Origin: Cliona cf. orientalis
Lineage: Eukaryota; Porifera; Demospongiae; Clionaida; Clionaidae
Length of the DNA: 64,000 nucleotides
NCBI GenBank assembly: GCA_963930775.1
Contig: OZ005700.1
Coordinates: forward strand, 6,582,609 to 6,646,608
Direction: 5' to 3'
Shown here: positions 10,186 to 22,650 of the stretch, one piece after another
Position numbering within the stretch: the stretch's first letter is position 1
How the letters are laid out: every line of letters starts with the position of its first letter
The notes under the pieces: model-generated
The model's database searches: none
Seen by the model: only the letters and a program-made list of their open reading frames with translations
What the model was told of the DNA's origin: nothing
Translations under genes and position numbers: made by a program

Positions 10186-13100
10186 TTAATTCTGAGTGTC
10201 CTTATGTGTATCTTGGATTGTGTACATAACATGCATCATGATCAAGGCTTCATAAAACTCACGATCATGATGTTCGGTTGTTTGTCCAGACACAAGTCCA
10301 TAAACTTCATTTGGCTTTGTTTCAATATCGCTATCAGTTGCTGTAAGAGAAATGTATGCACATATTGAAACTAATTATTGCCGGCCTCAAAAGCAGGATA
10401 ACACTTTGACTTGCGCTAATTATAACCTTGACAAGTGCATTGGTGGTCACAGTGAGGCTTCCTTCCTTTGATGACTAACACAGATACTACCACAATAACA
10501 ATGATGAGGATTCCTATGATCAGTGCTGCTGATGAGGCCACTCCAATAATGACTTCAATAGCCACTGGAATGACAAAGACATGAGTGACAATTACTTGCA
10601 TGTCTCCCACATGATCATGAAAGTATGAATGTTAATCAATACCCATTGTACTGTCCTACTCCTATGTTACATAAAAGGAATGTCACTTGGATACTCTGAG
10701 GTTTCATGGCCATTATTTTCTGTCATGCACACAATATCATGCTCCCTCACACTGGGCAAAAAGTGAACTATCCTATACGTCATGATGTGCATGATAGATG
10801 GAGGATAGACCAGCTGCTACTATCCCTCACCTGTCCACTACTGGCCACACCAACTATCATTTTGCCTATCCCAGATACAGGATATTACAACTATCTTACA
10901 TACGTCATACTGCATAGCTATCATGTTGTGGATAGTTGTGCTGTCATAAACCTAACACTTCTATCAGGATAGATCAACTTGCGTAGTACTATCTTATAGC
11001 TGATAGTTTCTGACAGAGATCTGCATTCATGATCAGCATGGTACACTGTTCTAAAGTTGATACTCGCCGTTTCTATCGTAGGCTCACTGGGAGAAAAGCT
11101 ATCTTCTCACGATTGGCAGCTCCAGCGTGCAGCGCTAGCGCTAGCACTGCGAGGCCATCAGGGGGCGGAGTTAAACCAAGGGGTTAAATCTACAGCAGAT
11201 CGGTGAACTCTGTACCCCAAGATCTGGCGCCAAAAGTTGGAGTGTTTCCATGTGTCTCTGAGAAGCTAAGAACATGCACTTGCTTTAAGTGAAAGGACAG
11301 CTTTCTGGGCGGGGATTCTCTGCGCCATATAAACGTCAACAGGAGGTAAGCTTATTTAATTTTGGCATAAAAATTAGGCCTATAGCAATAATAGCGTGCT
11401 GCAGGGTGAGCATTAAAAAGAAAATACCTTTCCGAGGTCAATATTGTTTGGGTTCTATGTCCGTCAGTCAGATGTATTGGGGTTTGTGGGTGTACTTATG
11501 TCAGTCTAATATGTTGGACTTTGTGGGGGTATGTCCGTCAGTCTGATATGTTGGGCTTTGTTGGGATTGCTGCCAATTTCATGATAATAACTTCAAGTGT
11601 TTGAATTCTGAACTGAGAACTAGCTGTGGTACTGGAATAAGCTAAAATTGGCAGCATTCCTGTCAGTCTGATATGTTGGGCTTTGTGGGTATACTTCTGT
11701 CAGTCTGATATGTTGGACTTTGTGGTGGTACGTCTGTCAGTCTGATATGTTGGGCTTTGTGGTGGTACGTCCGTCAGTCTGATATGTTGGGCTTTGTGGG
11801 TGTACTTTGTGATGGTACGTCTGTCAGTCTGATATGTTGGGCTTTGTGGTGGTACGTCCGTCAGTCTGATATGTTGGGCTTTGTGGGTGTACTTCTGTCA
11901 GTCTGATATGTTGGGCTTTGTGGGTGTACTTCCGTCGGCCCGATATGTTGGACTTTGTGGGAGTACATTCGGCAGTCTGATATGTTGGGCTTTGTACTTC
12001 ACTTCCATCAATCTGGCTTTGTATGATTGTGAATTTCAATAGAGTGTGATTATCATCACTGTTTGTATATAGGATCAGTGGGAAGGATTGGTCCAGAAAA
12101 AAGGAGAGAAAGAAACAACAGAAGTGAAAAAAATGCAGCGATGCCTGCACTAGAGCTGGCAGTATCTTAAAAGCAGTATGGAGTTGATATGATGGTGTCA
12201 GATGAAGGAAGAACTCAAAGAATACCAATTTGTGGAGAAAACTTTCGAGACACAAGTTTGCTTTAATAATAATTACATAATAATATTATTATAGTAGATT
12301 CCTTGATTGCTGTAAATTTGTTATGGAATGTTGCACTGATTATAATGATTTCTGTATAATGGTGGGGTGACGTGGTGTGCATGGGATAGTTCATGTGATT
12401 ATAACATTCCCTGTATTGGATGACCGTAGAATATTTCATGTGCTCCAACATCTATCTGCTAGAGTACAGCTGTATGACACATGATGTGCCCACTATCTGT
12501 CCGCTACCCGGCACTTAGCCCTATCCTGCGGTGGGCACATCAGCAGAAATTTGAACTGCCATGCAGTCTAGGACATATCAAGACACATCCAATTTCCTAT
12601 ATCAATCCACCATCAATCCAATAGTTTGGGAGATGGATATTTGCCCAGTGTCAGAGTCCCATCCCCTCCCTCTCTCCAACTCCTCTCCCTTTGTTCAAAC
12701 AGGCACTTAGTTTAGGGTAAGTCTCTCTCTCCCTTTACAGGTTGATTTGCACAGTCAACACACAATTGTGTATTTGACCATTTGCATGGTTCTACCATGC
12801 AATCAATCAATTAATCGACGTAGCGTCCCTGATCATGATGTACATAAGGAGTAAGATAGATTTAGATATTCCAGGAGAGCAAGGTGTATGGTTGTGATCA
12901 ATCCTATTACTGTGGCCAACTTTAAATTACAGAATTATTGATAAGAGGCTATTACCCTATAGCTAGCTATGTCAAGTGGCATCGCCAGGGGGATATCGAA
13001 CAAATTCTGAACTATGAATTTATCAGTAAATTTTAATAACAAAATAGGTATGCATACGGGGGTGAAGATTAATCCTGAGGATGTTCTAGAGCTGAATGCA

Positions 13101-15097
13101 TCGATCATTCTAGAGCGATATCTCTAATGATGCCTGCATGCATAAAATTTCAAACGGGTATACTGCTGCATTTGCTCACGTTTTGCCTATGATGTTTATT
13201 TGACATTAATTTTGATTTAGAAAACGAGCAAATCCAAGCAAAGCTGCTGAGTGCATGCAAACGAGGTCATTTGCAGTCAAGGTTTGGAGGTGTACGTGTT
13301 AGAGGAACAAATAAGCAATCTTGCAGGCCACTTTGGATATCTGGCTCTGCTTCTGGACACCTACCGTATAGTGGGAAACTTTCGAGGGAGAAAACTTACA
13401 CGAATTTTGCGATCTTTCAGCCATCCGTGAAAGTTTTCTCCACGAAATTTTAGGCATGCCACACCCATTATGCGACCAGTTACATTCCGCGAAAGTTTTC
13501 TCCGCGAAATGCTCCTTTCCTACCGATCCGCGAAAGTTTTCTCCCTCGAAAATTTCCCGCTATACGGTATGATAAGCGCTGTCTGAAAATTGATCGTTTT
13601 GTCCGGATCCGACAACTGCACTAAGCTCCCATTCGGTTTGCAAACATTGCGTGGGTGGGGCTACATCCTCGCGCAAGATCAACGATCGTAGCTATTTCCG
13701 TTCTCCAGATATTGGTGTCCAAGTAATTGATGTGTCTGATTGTTTACTGGTAAAAATTAATTAGAACTAACCTGTTTTTGTCTTTAATACACAACTGGCA
13801 TTAATTTTTATAAATCCAGATGAACAGGTGCACGTAAAGGAGTTGACTCCATCCACACATATGCTGTTGCTTGGGCAGGTTGCAGACACACAGTCATCAA
13901 TGTTAACCTCACAGGTAGATCCAGTGTAGCCAACTGCACACTGACAGGTGAAATTAAATGCTCCCATTGATGTACAGTTGCCGTCATTAGCACAGGGACT
14001 TGAATCACATGCCAAAATAGCTGCAGTCATCATGAAGTCAATATGATGCCTATTAAACAAATAACCAAAGCTCACCTTCTGTGCAGTTGTTACTGATGTT
14101 TCTGAACCCCTCCTGACATTGAATTGAACCATCACTGTTGCATGTGTAGTATCCATTCACACTATCATTTTGGGCTCTGCAAAGTCTAGTACAGTCTGGT
14201 CCATAGTAATCCTGCTGACACATCACTCGAAATCTCATCTCCAAGACAACTCTGTTCCTTGTACTGGTTCCATTGTAGCTCTCTATTGGTGTGAAGCCGG
14301 CATTCACCTCCAGCATCTCATTGATGAATATGCCATCCAAGTGAACATCATTTCCAGGATCGAGTTCTCTGGCTTCAATATATAACTGAAATCAGGGTTT
14401 CATCTAGCGACAAAAATTTGGGGTGGAAGCGCGATAAATGAGTGGGCGTATTTAGCACACAAAGTTCCTTGAGACGTATTTTAGGAGAATTCCTCCAGAT
14501 TGTTTCGGGTAATTTTTGATCAACCACAAATACTAGTGATTTGATTTGATGACTTATTGTGATATTATGATGCTAATTTAATTAAAGTCAAATTTTTAGG
14601 GGGGGAAGCTAGGGAGTTTGGAGGGGAAGCTTCCCCCCTGTCCCCCCCACTGGATGAAACCCTGGAAATGTCCCCTATAATTATAATAACAGAATTAAAA
14701 TTCTAAATTTAATAGTTAGCTTATAAAATCTCACAGGCCATGGGTGTTGTGAAGTAATTGTTTGGTTTACTGGTCCATTTGGTAATCCAGGTCTTGTTGG
14801 TGCCAGTGGCTCCTCATTAAGGTTGACATCAGGAGTATATGCAATAATTCCTGCATCATTCCTACCAAGTGGGCAATTCCCCGTGTCGCTGTTCTGGGTG
14901 TTCGTTTCTTCTCTAAGACAAAATGTGGACAAGAAGGGTTCACATGGCCCCAGAAGCTCGAAGTCTTCCGGGTCTATAGGGTCACAGATGTCACTATCAA
15001 TAGTAGCTACAGAGACCAGCTCAAACTCAAATACAAATTGAGTGGACGATGGCCACGCTTGAAGCAGACATAGCAAGCCCAACACGATAAAATCCAT
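10186..15097 (-). CDS. Delta-like Notch ligand A (five exons)
   Basis: A single-pass membrane protein predicted to act at the cell surface as a DSL-type Notch ligand. The exons (minus) are 15097-14735, 14385-14076, 14020-13772, 10564-10427 and 10340-10186. All junctions are GT-AG, phases agree and the total is 404 codons. Domains: signal peptide at residues 1-21 (MDFIVLGLLCLLQAW); MNNL-like N-terminus to about 150; DSL domain at 173-222 (six cysteines, CQQDYYGPDCTRLC core); EGF at 229-261; a second EGF preceded by NIDD (calcium-binding type) at 268-301; a membrane helix at about 313-338; and a short tail with PNEVYGL. I chose ATG 15097 because it opens the signal peptide and aligns with gene B. 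It is short, with only two EGF repeats. Intron 1 contains a MITE 7 bp from the acceptor. Calling it Delta-like is secure by domain order; Notch binding is inference. Confidence 0.88.
10620..11450. other. Non-coding stretch within intron 3 of Delta-like A
   Basis: Part of the 3.2-kb intron of gene A. The segment at 10770-11010 is rich in ctatc and gatag words that can pair with each other. No exon or RNA gene was recognised. Confidence 0.4.
11455..12000. repeat. 37-bp minisatellite
   Basis: Units built around gtcagtctgatatgttgg and gctttgtgggtgtactt recur every 37 bp (starts near 11463, 11500, 11537, 11662, 11699 and 11736). A non-repeat interruption lies at about 11560-11655. The array sits in intron 3 of gene A. 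An open frame crosses it on the minus strand, giving NISD/TYQT-type repeat peptides, but nothing suggests a real gene. Confidence 0.9.
12010..13360. other. Intronic sequence, no gene recognised
   Basis: Remainder of intron 3 of gene A. The part at 12790-12995 (ggccaactttaaattacaga, gataagaggctat) recurs in the matching intron of gene B at about 29310-29500 and near 33450, showing that introns were duplicated with the exons. Confidence 0.5.
13364..13567. mobile_element. TA-duplicating MITE (CCGTATAGTGGG ends), copy 2
   Basis: A 204-bp element with inverted ends ccgtatag and ctatacgg, flanked by TA (13362-13363 and 13568-13569). It is closely similar to 6988-7194 and lies in intron 3 of gene A. 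Confidence 0.85.
14393..14664. mobile_element. MITE with 5-bp duplication GAAAT, in intron 1 of Delta-like A
   Basis: Inverted ends cagggtttcatcta and tggatgaaaccctg bound 272 bp. The flanks are GAAAT (14388-14392 and 14665-14669). The paralogous intron of gene B (about 30370-30392) has a single GAAAT and no insert, so this is a proven empty site. A 5-bp duplication and CAGGG ends fit a hAT-like group. On the gene's strand the insertion lies 7 bp before exon 2. Confidence 0.9.
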
Positions 15098-15238
15098 GAC
15101 TTTTGTCCGCACTCTGAGGAGGCTGTTATTGGTACCAAGAGTATGGTACAGTTGGATATTGAGCCTCGTTCCCAGGCCACTCCCACATTTTCAATGTTGC
15201 ACGCAGAAACTGTCCACGGGATATCCATAGCCTAGCTA

Positions 15239-15668
15239 CCGTAGACTCTGGTTAATAAGCGCATGCGCTTATAGCGGTAAACGGAAAGCCAGTATGCGCT
15301 TAATAAAGGATATGCGCTTATATGGCACATAACCACGCCCACAAACGTTTGGGCACGTGATGGATGCGAGGCCCGCTAGCACTAGCGCTCGATCGATCGA
15401 GCTCTTTCACGTTTACAGTTGCCGCTCAAGATGACGAGTGCTGGCGATTTGTCGATCTTCTTGCATGATAACGTTATTCGTGGCAATCATTTCTCCAAAG
15501 ATACCTGACTCCAAATACTTTTCAGCCGGTCAAGGTCAGGCTCATAGAACGCCACGCCTATTAAGCGCATGCGCTTAATAAACAATAGCTTATGACAAGA
15601 AGAGGGCATGCGCTTAATAAACAATGTGCGCTTAATAGCGAGGTGCGCTTAATAACCAGAGTTTACGG
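15239..15668. mobile_element. TA-duplicating MITE (CCGTAGACTCTGG ends)
   Basis: Inverted ends ccgtagactctggttaata and the near complement bound 430 bp, flanked by TA (15237-15238, 15669-15670). The interior repeats gcgcttaata many times on both strands. It lies about 140 bp upstream of the start of gene A. Confidence 0.8.
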
Positions 15669-15759
15669 TATATGGTGTATGGTGGCGGAATTCCGCCGCC
15701 CGCATCCAGTATCCTGTCCACGCTCATGCATGCATAAATGGGATCATGTCCCTGAAATA

Positions 15760-15928
15760 TTGAGTTAAGGCTATTTTTTGAACATCTGGTTCTGGCATGT
15801 AACTACAATTGTTTTGATGAATGATCTTGATCTCAATAGATAGATAATTATTAATTTGCTTGAGCCTGATTTTGGCACTTTGTTCACAAAGCTACATGTT
15901 TTGAGATATTTGGGTGTTTGTATTATAA
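15760..15928. repeat. Dispersed repeat matching about 9650-9805
   Basis: Shares ttttttgaacatctggttct, gatgaatgatctt and tttgagatatttgg with 9650-9805. Function unknown. Confidence 0.6.
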
Positions 15929-16153
15929 GGCCCCTCCAAATCAATTAGTAGTTTCTCATCCCCCCTTAATTTCCGCCCGCATGCATTTTGTGATTAGGAG
16001 CACAATGCAAAAGTATACCGCATCCTTTTTTGCAAGCGATTTTGACGACCATTTCCATCAAAATTACACATATTGACGACCATTACCACCGCCCGCCCGC
16101 ATCAATTTTGAGCTTAGAGGGGATGAGAAACTACTAATTGATTTGGAGGGGCC
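15929..16153. mobile_element. Harbinger-type MITE (GGCCCCTCCAAATCAATTAG ends)
   Basis: Inverted ends of about 35 bp bound 225 bp. The flanks are TAA (15926-15928, 16154-16156). It is related at the ends to 46038-46592 (GGCCACTCCAAATTAAT). The TAA duplication indicates PIF/Harbinger. Confidence 0.85.
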
Positions 16154-16156
16154 TAA

Positions 16157-18690
16157 TTAATGACGTTTAAATGAGGTTTAACGCAGTTAAACCAAGTTAA
16201 CTGGGAGCATAGATAACTAGAGCTCTATAGAGCACATACCCCGCGCGCGCTGCAGCGTCGGATGTCAGAGCATCAATGGTCAGAGAGCTCGATGAGCGAG
16301 CAGCCTGTTGACGACCTTTACCTACATATGGTGCCAGGTTGTGCGCATGAGCAGAGAACACATAGTGGGCAGTGTCCATAGGCGTGGCCAACAAAATGCA
16401 GCATTTGCAACGCTCGTGGGCCTTACCAAACGATTCGAAGCACACTGAAGCCAGTTTTTGGGCGATATTGACGGATACGTTATATTTACGAGTCGCTCAG
16501 ATGCCTAGATCTCCAGATCTGGCGATTTTTGTGCTAACAGACAACGACGACAGACAAAACCGATTACATTACCCCTTGCGCATGCGCGCGGGGTAATTAA
16601 GACTGCGTACGCAGTCTTAATTATCTATGCTGGGAGGCAGGCCGAGCTATATAGTTAACCCTCGGCGCATGCGCCGCAGGGTTACGGTAGTCGTTCTGTG
16701 TGTCTGTGTGTCCGTGTGTCTGTGTGTCTGTGTGTCTGTCTGTTACCAGGCTAGTTGCTACATACCTTATTTATACGTTGAAAGCGAGGTGTCATTAGGC
16801 TTCTCGTGGCGATTTTAACAAATGAAACGTGTAGAATTCGTTGAAAACGCTTTGTTCAAAAGTTACAGCGACATTTGCTGATCACCTCTGCCTTCTTCGC
16901 TTCTTGACAAACTCTCGATGGACAAAAGTGACAGCGATGGCTTCTTTTCCAAATGACTAGGATGTAGGACTAACGATAGGTCTTATAACTCGACTGACTC
17001 ATCACTGATCACAGTAGACTCTGAACGCTTCTTGGCTTTCTTGTGTAGCGCTATAGCTAGCAAAAATGCAACTGCTGACCAGGCACGTGATGATCATGCT
17101 ACGTATTACGTAATCCCTTGCCATGGGATCGGGATCCGGGATCAGGTATATATAGCTAGCTGCCCCAGGGGTACCGGGTGGGGAGTTTACCTTAGTCTGG
17201 AAATCAGCACAGAATAGTGTCACCATGACATTAGTACTAGACCTCAACTAGTAGCCTTGGTTAGCACTAATTTGGCTTAAGTGAGTGTTATGTAAACTTG
17301 TATGTCTAGCATAGTGCACCTGCACAAGCTGAGGACCTGCAGCTGCAGTAGCCTGGGATTGGTGTGCCTTTTGATTACAGGAGCTTCCCCCAGGGGTGGG
17401 ATAATTGATACTTGAAAAGTAGTGATCAAATTCCCACCCTATCCCCACATATGCATGCACTAGGGTAGGTGGGGCAATACATTGATAGGTGCATAAAAGG
17501 CTAGCGCATACTGGCATGTATATATATAGATCTTTTCTCATTTCGGCATAATGATATTACATCAAAGCATAATTATAGGCTTAATCAGTGACCAGTTTAA
17601 AACAAATTCATGAAAGCCGAGGGTTTCGCACTATTAGTGCTTCATTGTGAAGGGGGTGGGGCGTGCTAGCCTAGCGCAGCGCCGCCAGCAAAGGTAGGTG
17701 TGATGGTAATCGGTCGACGTGATTGGTGGATTTAGCAGGTTGCTATGGTACTTAGGGGTATAAAAGGAGTGTTGGTAAATACAAACGGCAGTCTGAACAG
17801 TCTACTTAGCAACGGATGGTGTACGAGAAAAGGAGCATCTGCAGAGTTCTCAGCCTATTCTACTTCATTGTCCATGGTGACGGCTCGATGGCTGATAGAC
17901 CTCGGCCCCACTGGCAGCTACGACTCGGTGGCACTTCTATTATCTACTCTCTGTTGTACCTAGGCTGTGAGTTTGGTATTTGAACGGCCGGTTTTTGAGC
18001 AGTATTGGCAGCGTTCAATGAATCATAATGTACTGGCTAGGATTTAGTATCTCCAAGTGCTGTGGTGGTGGTTGCGTTCAAGTCAGTTAGTGTGTATTAT
18101 TCAGGGTGATGTATTCATGCCCAACAGCTGTCGGTGGTATCATGGTGTGGTGGTGCAGTACAGTATTTATACAACTCGTTTAATCCTTGATTCAGTCAGT
18201 GTCGTGTATACGCTACTAGCAGGTACGGCTAGCTAGATGTATGTAAGAGTTGGCTAGCAGGTAGCTAGCTAGATATATGTACGAGTTGGTGTATTCTTCC
18301 TCACCACGATAGCTGCTCAGTGATAGCTAGTGCTATAGAGTTTAATTAATGTGTCAGGAAAATTATGTAGCCTGCTTGCATATTCAGAGTTGTATCAGAG
18401 CATTAGACAGCTACCTGACCTGTGTCATACAATATGACTGGTTGCATCAGTTGTTGTAGTAGCATAGACCTTACAGCCTTTAGTCTTGCCATGGCACAGT
18501 GCAAAATTAATGAACAACTGAAATGGAGCTCCTTAACAAGTATAGTAATAATAGGTCGAATTGAGCGTTATGGTAAGTTCACAGAGTGTCTATAGACTGT
18601 TTAGAATCTGTTGCAATAGACAAGCTAGCTACGCGTTTTATAATGGATCTCTTCTGTTATTTCTTGAATGATAAGCCGAGGAAGGTCCGA
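16157..18690. other. No gene recognised; simple repeats and palindromes
   Basis: Contains a palindrome at about 16598-16624 (attaagactgcgtacgcagt core), a tgtgtctg run at about 16695-16745, and a TATA-like box at 17758. Short ORFs here show no domain. An unannotated non-coding transcript is possible but not shown. Confidence 0.35.
17758..17766 (+). promoter_or_regulatory. Possible TATA box
   Basis: ggtataaaagg is a good match to the TATA consensus. It is followed within 30 bp by a less AT-rich stretch with a 72-codon open frame. The gene it would serve is not recognised, so this is only a candidate. Confidence 0.25.
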
Positions 18691-18699
18691 TGGCAGTCT

Positions 18700-19790
18700 T
18701 GATATTTGCCCACTGGTTGTGTGTTAGGCAGTGGGAGCTTGTATTTATGTCTTGGTGGCAGGCAGTTGTGTGCTTACAGTGTATTCTATGGAAAAGCAGT
18801 TGTAAACTTGCATTGGGTTGTAGGAGCAATCAGTTGTGTGTTTGCAGTGGCAGGCTGCACTTGTGTGCTTACAGTATGCTATACGGACAGGTAGTTATAT
18901 GCTTGCAGGATGGTGGGAGTGCTGAGTAAGGAGAGTACAGCGAGTTGGACACTACCCAGTATCGTGCATCGTTCACTCACAGGCAGCTCGATGGACCATG
19001 TGCAGACGTCAAAAACTTTTCGCAGTGCTATAGTAACCTCAACAGAGATATAGTTAGGTGCCTAAAACCTCGGACACAGATTCATCAATCTCAGAACTCA
19101 CAAGGTGTCTAGCCACGTGACCAAAAATCAGCTGATCATAATATTATAATACAAGTATTGATAGTGATATAATCATAATATTATAGTTTGCAGATCGGCT
19201 TCACAATTGAAGGCCAAGCTTACCTTGTGTTGTCACAGTGGTTGTATATATGCAGTATATTCACGGGCAGGTGGTTGTATGTTGGCAGTGTGCTGGCAGT
19301 CCGTTCTATGGGCTGGCGGTGGTGTGGGCCGGCAGTGTATACGCATGTTCTATGGGTAGGCGTGATGGTATGAATACAGTGCGTTCTATGGGCTGGCGGT
19401 TGTGTGCCTGCGTTGTGTTCTACAGGCTGGTGGTTGTGGGCCTGTAGTATGTTCATGGGCAGGTGGTGATGTGAACGCAGTGTGTTCTATGGATGTTCTA
19501 CGGGCTGGCAGTTATGTGCCTGCAGTGTGTTCTATGGGCAGGCGGTGGAGTGGATGCAGTGTTTTCTATGAGTATTCTACGGGCTGGCGGTTGTGTGCCG
19601 GCGGTGTGCTGTATACGGGCTGGTGATTGTGTGCCTGCGATTGTTCTATGGGCAGGTGGTTGTGGGCCTGTAGTGTATTTTACAGGCAGGCAGTGGTGTG
19701 AATTCAGTGTTTTCTATGGGCAGGCAATTATGTGCTTGCCTGCAATGTGTTCTACTGGAAGGAGGTTGTGTGCTTGCCATTGGCTTGCAT
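18700..19790. repeat. Degenerate minisatellite, about 36-38-bp units
   Basis: Units of the form gttctatgggctggcgg followed by ttgtgtgcctgcagtgt recur throughout 19230-19790 and more weakly at 18700-18910. Long frames across it encode repetitive GWRLCA/VCLQC peptides on one strand and HNHQP-type on the other. These follow from repeat periodicity and are not genes. Confidence 0.85.
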
Positions 19791-19799
19791 CATTAGGTG

Positions 19800-21980
19800 T
19801 GTGGGGGATTGTAATTACATGGATACTTATCTGTTCTCATGGGCACATGGGTGTGGGATAACGCCTTTAAGAATGTTAGCAGGAGCGTTTCATATATTAT
19901 CTGCATCAGTCACCGGTACTTGGGGGAATGGGATCAGGCAAGTTCATTTGTAGTATGCACTCGGCTAGTTCAGCTTTAAGTTACACGGGTAGTCTGTGCA
20001 ATGTGTGTGTCAATATTGTGTAGCTGATTTAGCTTACGTAAATAGGGACAAATGCAGCAATCCAACAGAAATTGAGTTAGGTCAGTGTCAAAGCCATCAT
20101 GTAGCTATAAATAATGCTTCAACGGAAACTGTATAGGCATAATATTATACCTAATAATATAATGTTATTAGTGTGTGCCAGTGCTTGCTATATGACCACC
20201 CTATAGATCATACCTATAGTGTGAGTCGAGTTAATTTGTAGCTTAGGCCTCATTTCAATTGTCAGTTAAGCTATGGAAGCAGACATGTACAATTTTACTA
20301 TCATCCAATGATTCTTACGAGGGGTCGATCGTTTGGGTTTAATTAAACCTTTTTGGCCACAATCGGTACCATTAGTATTTCACTGTGTCACTACCAGGGG
20401 TTATAGTCTAGGTATATACTTCTTGTCCACTAAATCTATTTAGTGTGACCGGGGTTAACCCCCATGATTCCTAACTTTTGGTTGGTTGTCTAGATACTAG
20501 TCTGTCCACCTCGCAAGAGGTGCGACCGGGGTTGAACTTGCTTCTCCCCACGATTAACAAACGTATATTATGGTATTATTATAATGGTGTTGTAATGTAT
20601 CCTAACTCCGATGATTTGATTGGATCAAGTGAGTTCAGTACATGGAGAGGTGTTATCTATTAAGTTAAAAACTAGCGATATTATACTAGTATTATCATTG
20701 TGGAAGCAACAGGGAGGTTGATATGATTTTGAAGCTTACACAGTGGTGGAGTTTGCTATTAGCTACTCGGGCATATAACAGTCAGTGTTTGGATTGGGGT
20801 TCACAGTTGGCTGCTATGTCATGCTAGTAAGGAAGGAGTATCTTCAGTTGATCAAGATAGCAAAATAATTGCAGGTATAGGTAATGAATTGATGTGTGAC
20901 GATGGAGGGAAATGTGCATGTCAAGGCATGTAGCTTTTAATTATTCTTTTGGCATGAAATCTGCTCCAAAACAGCTATAGCTACTTGTCATAGTGTTAAG
21001 TTGGGTAGATTGATATAATGTGGAGTTGATTTATTGTGACGTAGTGATCATCATTGACTTTTTGAGGGCTTAGTATATCTGGATGAGTATTGAGGGTTTA
21101 GGTGTACATGTATTTGGATGATCATTGTTGAGTATTGGGGGTTTAGTTGTATGTGGATGATCAACATTGAGTATGGAGGGCTCAGTTATCTGGATGATCA
21201 TTACTAAGTCTTGCAATTGAGGACTTAGTCAACCTCAGCATCACTTAAGTGTTCAGTTTAGATATTGGACTGGTCACTCAATTAAGAAGTGTTGGAGGAT
21301 CCAGCCGCTATGTTAATTTCTAGGGAGGCTTCATGTCATGGAGTTCGTCCAGAAGAGGGGATCAGTCTGCAGGCACAGTAGCAGCAGTTTGCATCTATGA
21401 TATAGCGTCAACATAGCTACTCGGTTACCCATAGCGGTGTGGCCACGTACATGTAGCTACTCAGGTGTAGCTATATAGCTAGTGTTTCTTGGGTGGTTTG
21501 TGACTGTATGAAGTGTCGCTAAAGCTGAATTTCCATGTAGGCCCATCTCAGTCCATCCCAGTATAGTGGTAGAGGTGAGGGATTTGTCGTTAGGGGACTG
21601 GAAGTCAGTAGCTAGCTATATAGCATTGTATAGATACACTTGTGATGAGTGTAGGGCATGGTATAGTATATAGTATAGTGAGATGGTCTGATACTATTAT
21701 AATATTATTATAGGCGCCAAGCTCTCATTAGCATCTCAATTAAGGGTCAAAATTGACCATTCGGGTGCATAGTACTTCACTGCATAATATGGTATCTAGC
21801 ATGAGTTTGTTGTCTTCTTTCACATGCAGTTAGCTGATCATATATTGACAGCTAGTTAGCACAGGCATAGTAGAGTTAGTGATTCCTCTGAACCACAGCA
21901 GGACCGTGACGTTACCAAAGCACAAGTTTTAACTGGTTTGTTACCACAGATGGAGAGAGGCAGCCATGCATCCTAGTATA
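19800..21980. other. No gene recognised
   Basis: AT-rich single-copy-looking sequence. The stretch at 21050-21220 has a loose repeat of ggatgatca and ttgagtattg words with about 70-bp spacing. No domain or RNA gene was seen. Confidence 0.35.
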
Positions 21981-21984
21981 TTTG

Positions 21985-22650
21985 CAGCAGTAGCAGTTGC
22001 TGTAGCTTCTTGAATAGCTACTATAGCCTGGAATAATTTTGGTGGACTCTTCGTAATGTTCTTTGGTCACGTGCTTTAATAAAAACAAATAGACAATGAT
22101 AATAATATGTGATCTGACTATCGTGTCACCATTGGTGTAAATAAACGTTCGGGTTTTACCGTGTGCATGCATTTATCCCTGGTATTGGTCCATCAGTTAT
22201 GCTGCATAAATATCCACCCTGTTTAAAAAATTAATATTTGGAAAGTGTCGTCTTCATTTTAGAGACAAGGAAAGCTATGCAGTTATAATGCATGTCAGCA
22301 GATATCGATGAGACAAACTCATTCACTGTAGGGTGTTCATGTAACTGCTTGGATAGCTACTAACCTGGAAATGTTGTGGTGGATTCGTCGGAATATTTGT
22401 TGGTCACATGCTTCATATATTACAAATAAACAATGATATTCTGTTGATCTGGCTATCGTGTCACATTAGTATGGTTTGACAGTTTGCATTTATCACTGGT
22501 GTGTACTTTGGTTGGTTCATCAGTTATGCTACATAATATCCAACCTGTTTTCCAAAGTGTTGCAATGGTTATTCATCTTCGATTTAGAGACAGGAGAAGC
22601 TATGTAGTTACAGCCAGCACATATCTGAAGAGATTGGTAAGACAAATTCA
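21985..22650. repeat. Two-copy tandem duplication, about 345-bp unit
   Basis: The unit at about 21985-22325 is repeated with divergence at about 22330-22650. Shared words include ggtggactcttcg/ggtggattcgtcg, tggctatcgtgtcac/tgactatcgtgtcac and gagacaagg/gagacagg. Confidence 0.65.

Noticed and set aside
11824..12255. 143-residue minus-strand ORF
   Set aside because: Half of it is minisatellite translation and the rest has no domain.
13772..15097. Generic EGF protein
   Set aside because: The upstream six-cysteine DSL module with YYG and CR, preceded by an MNNL-like region, makes it a DSL ligand type.
19220..19861. Cys/Trp-rich ORFs on both strands
   Set aside because: They follow the period of the minisatellite and occur in several frames at once.
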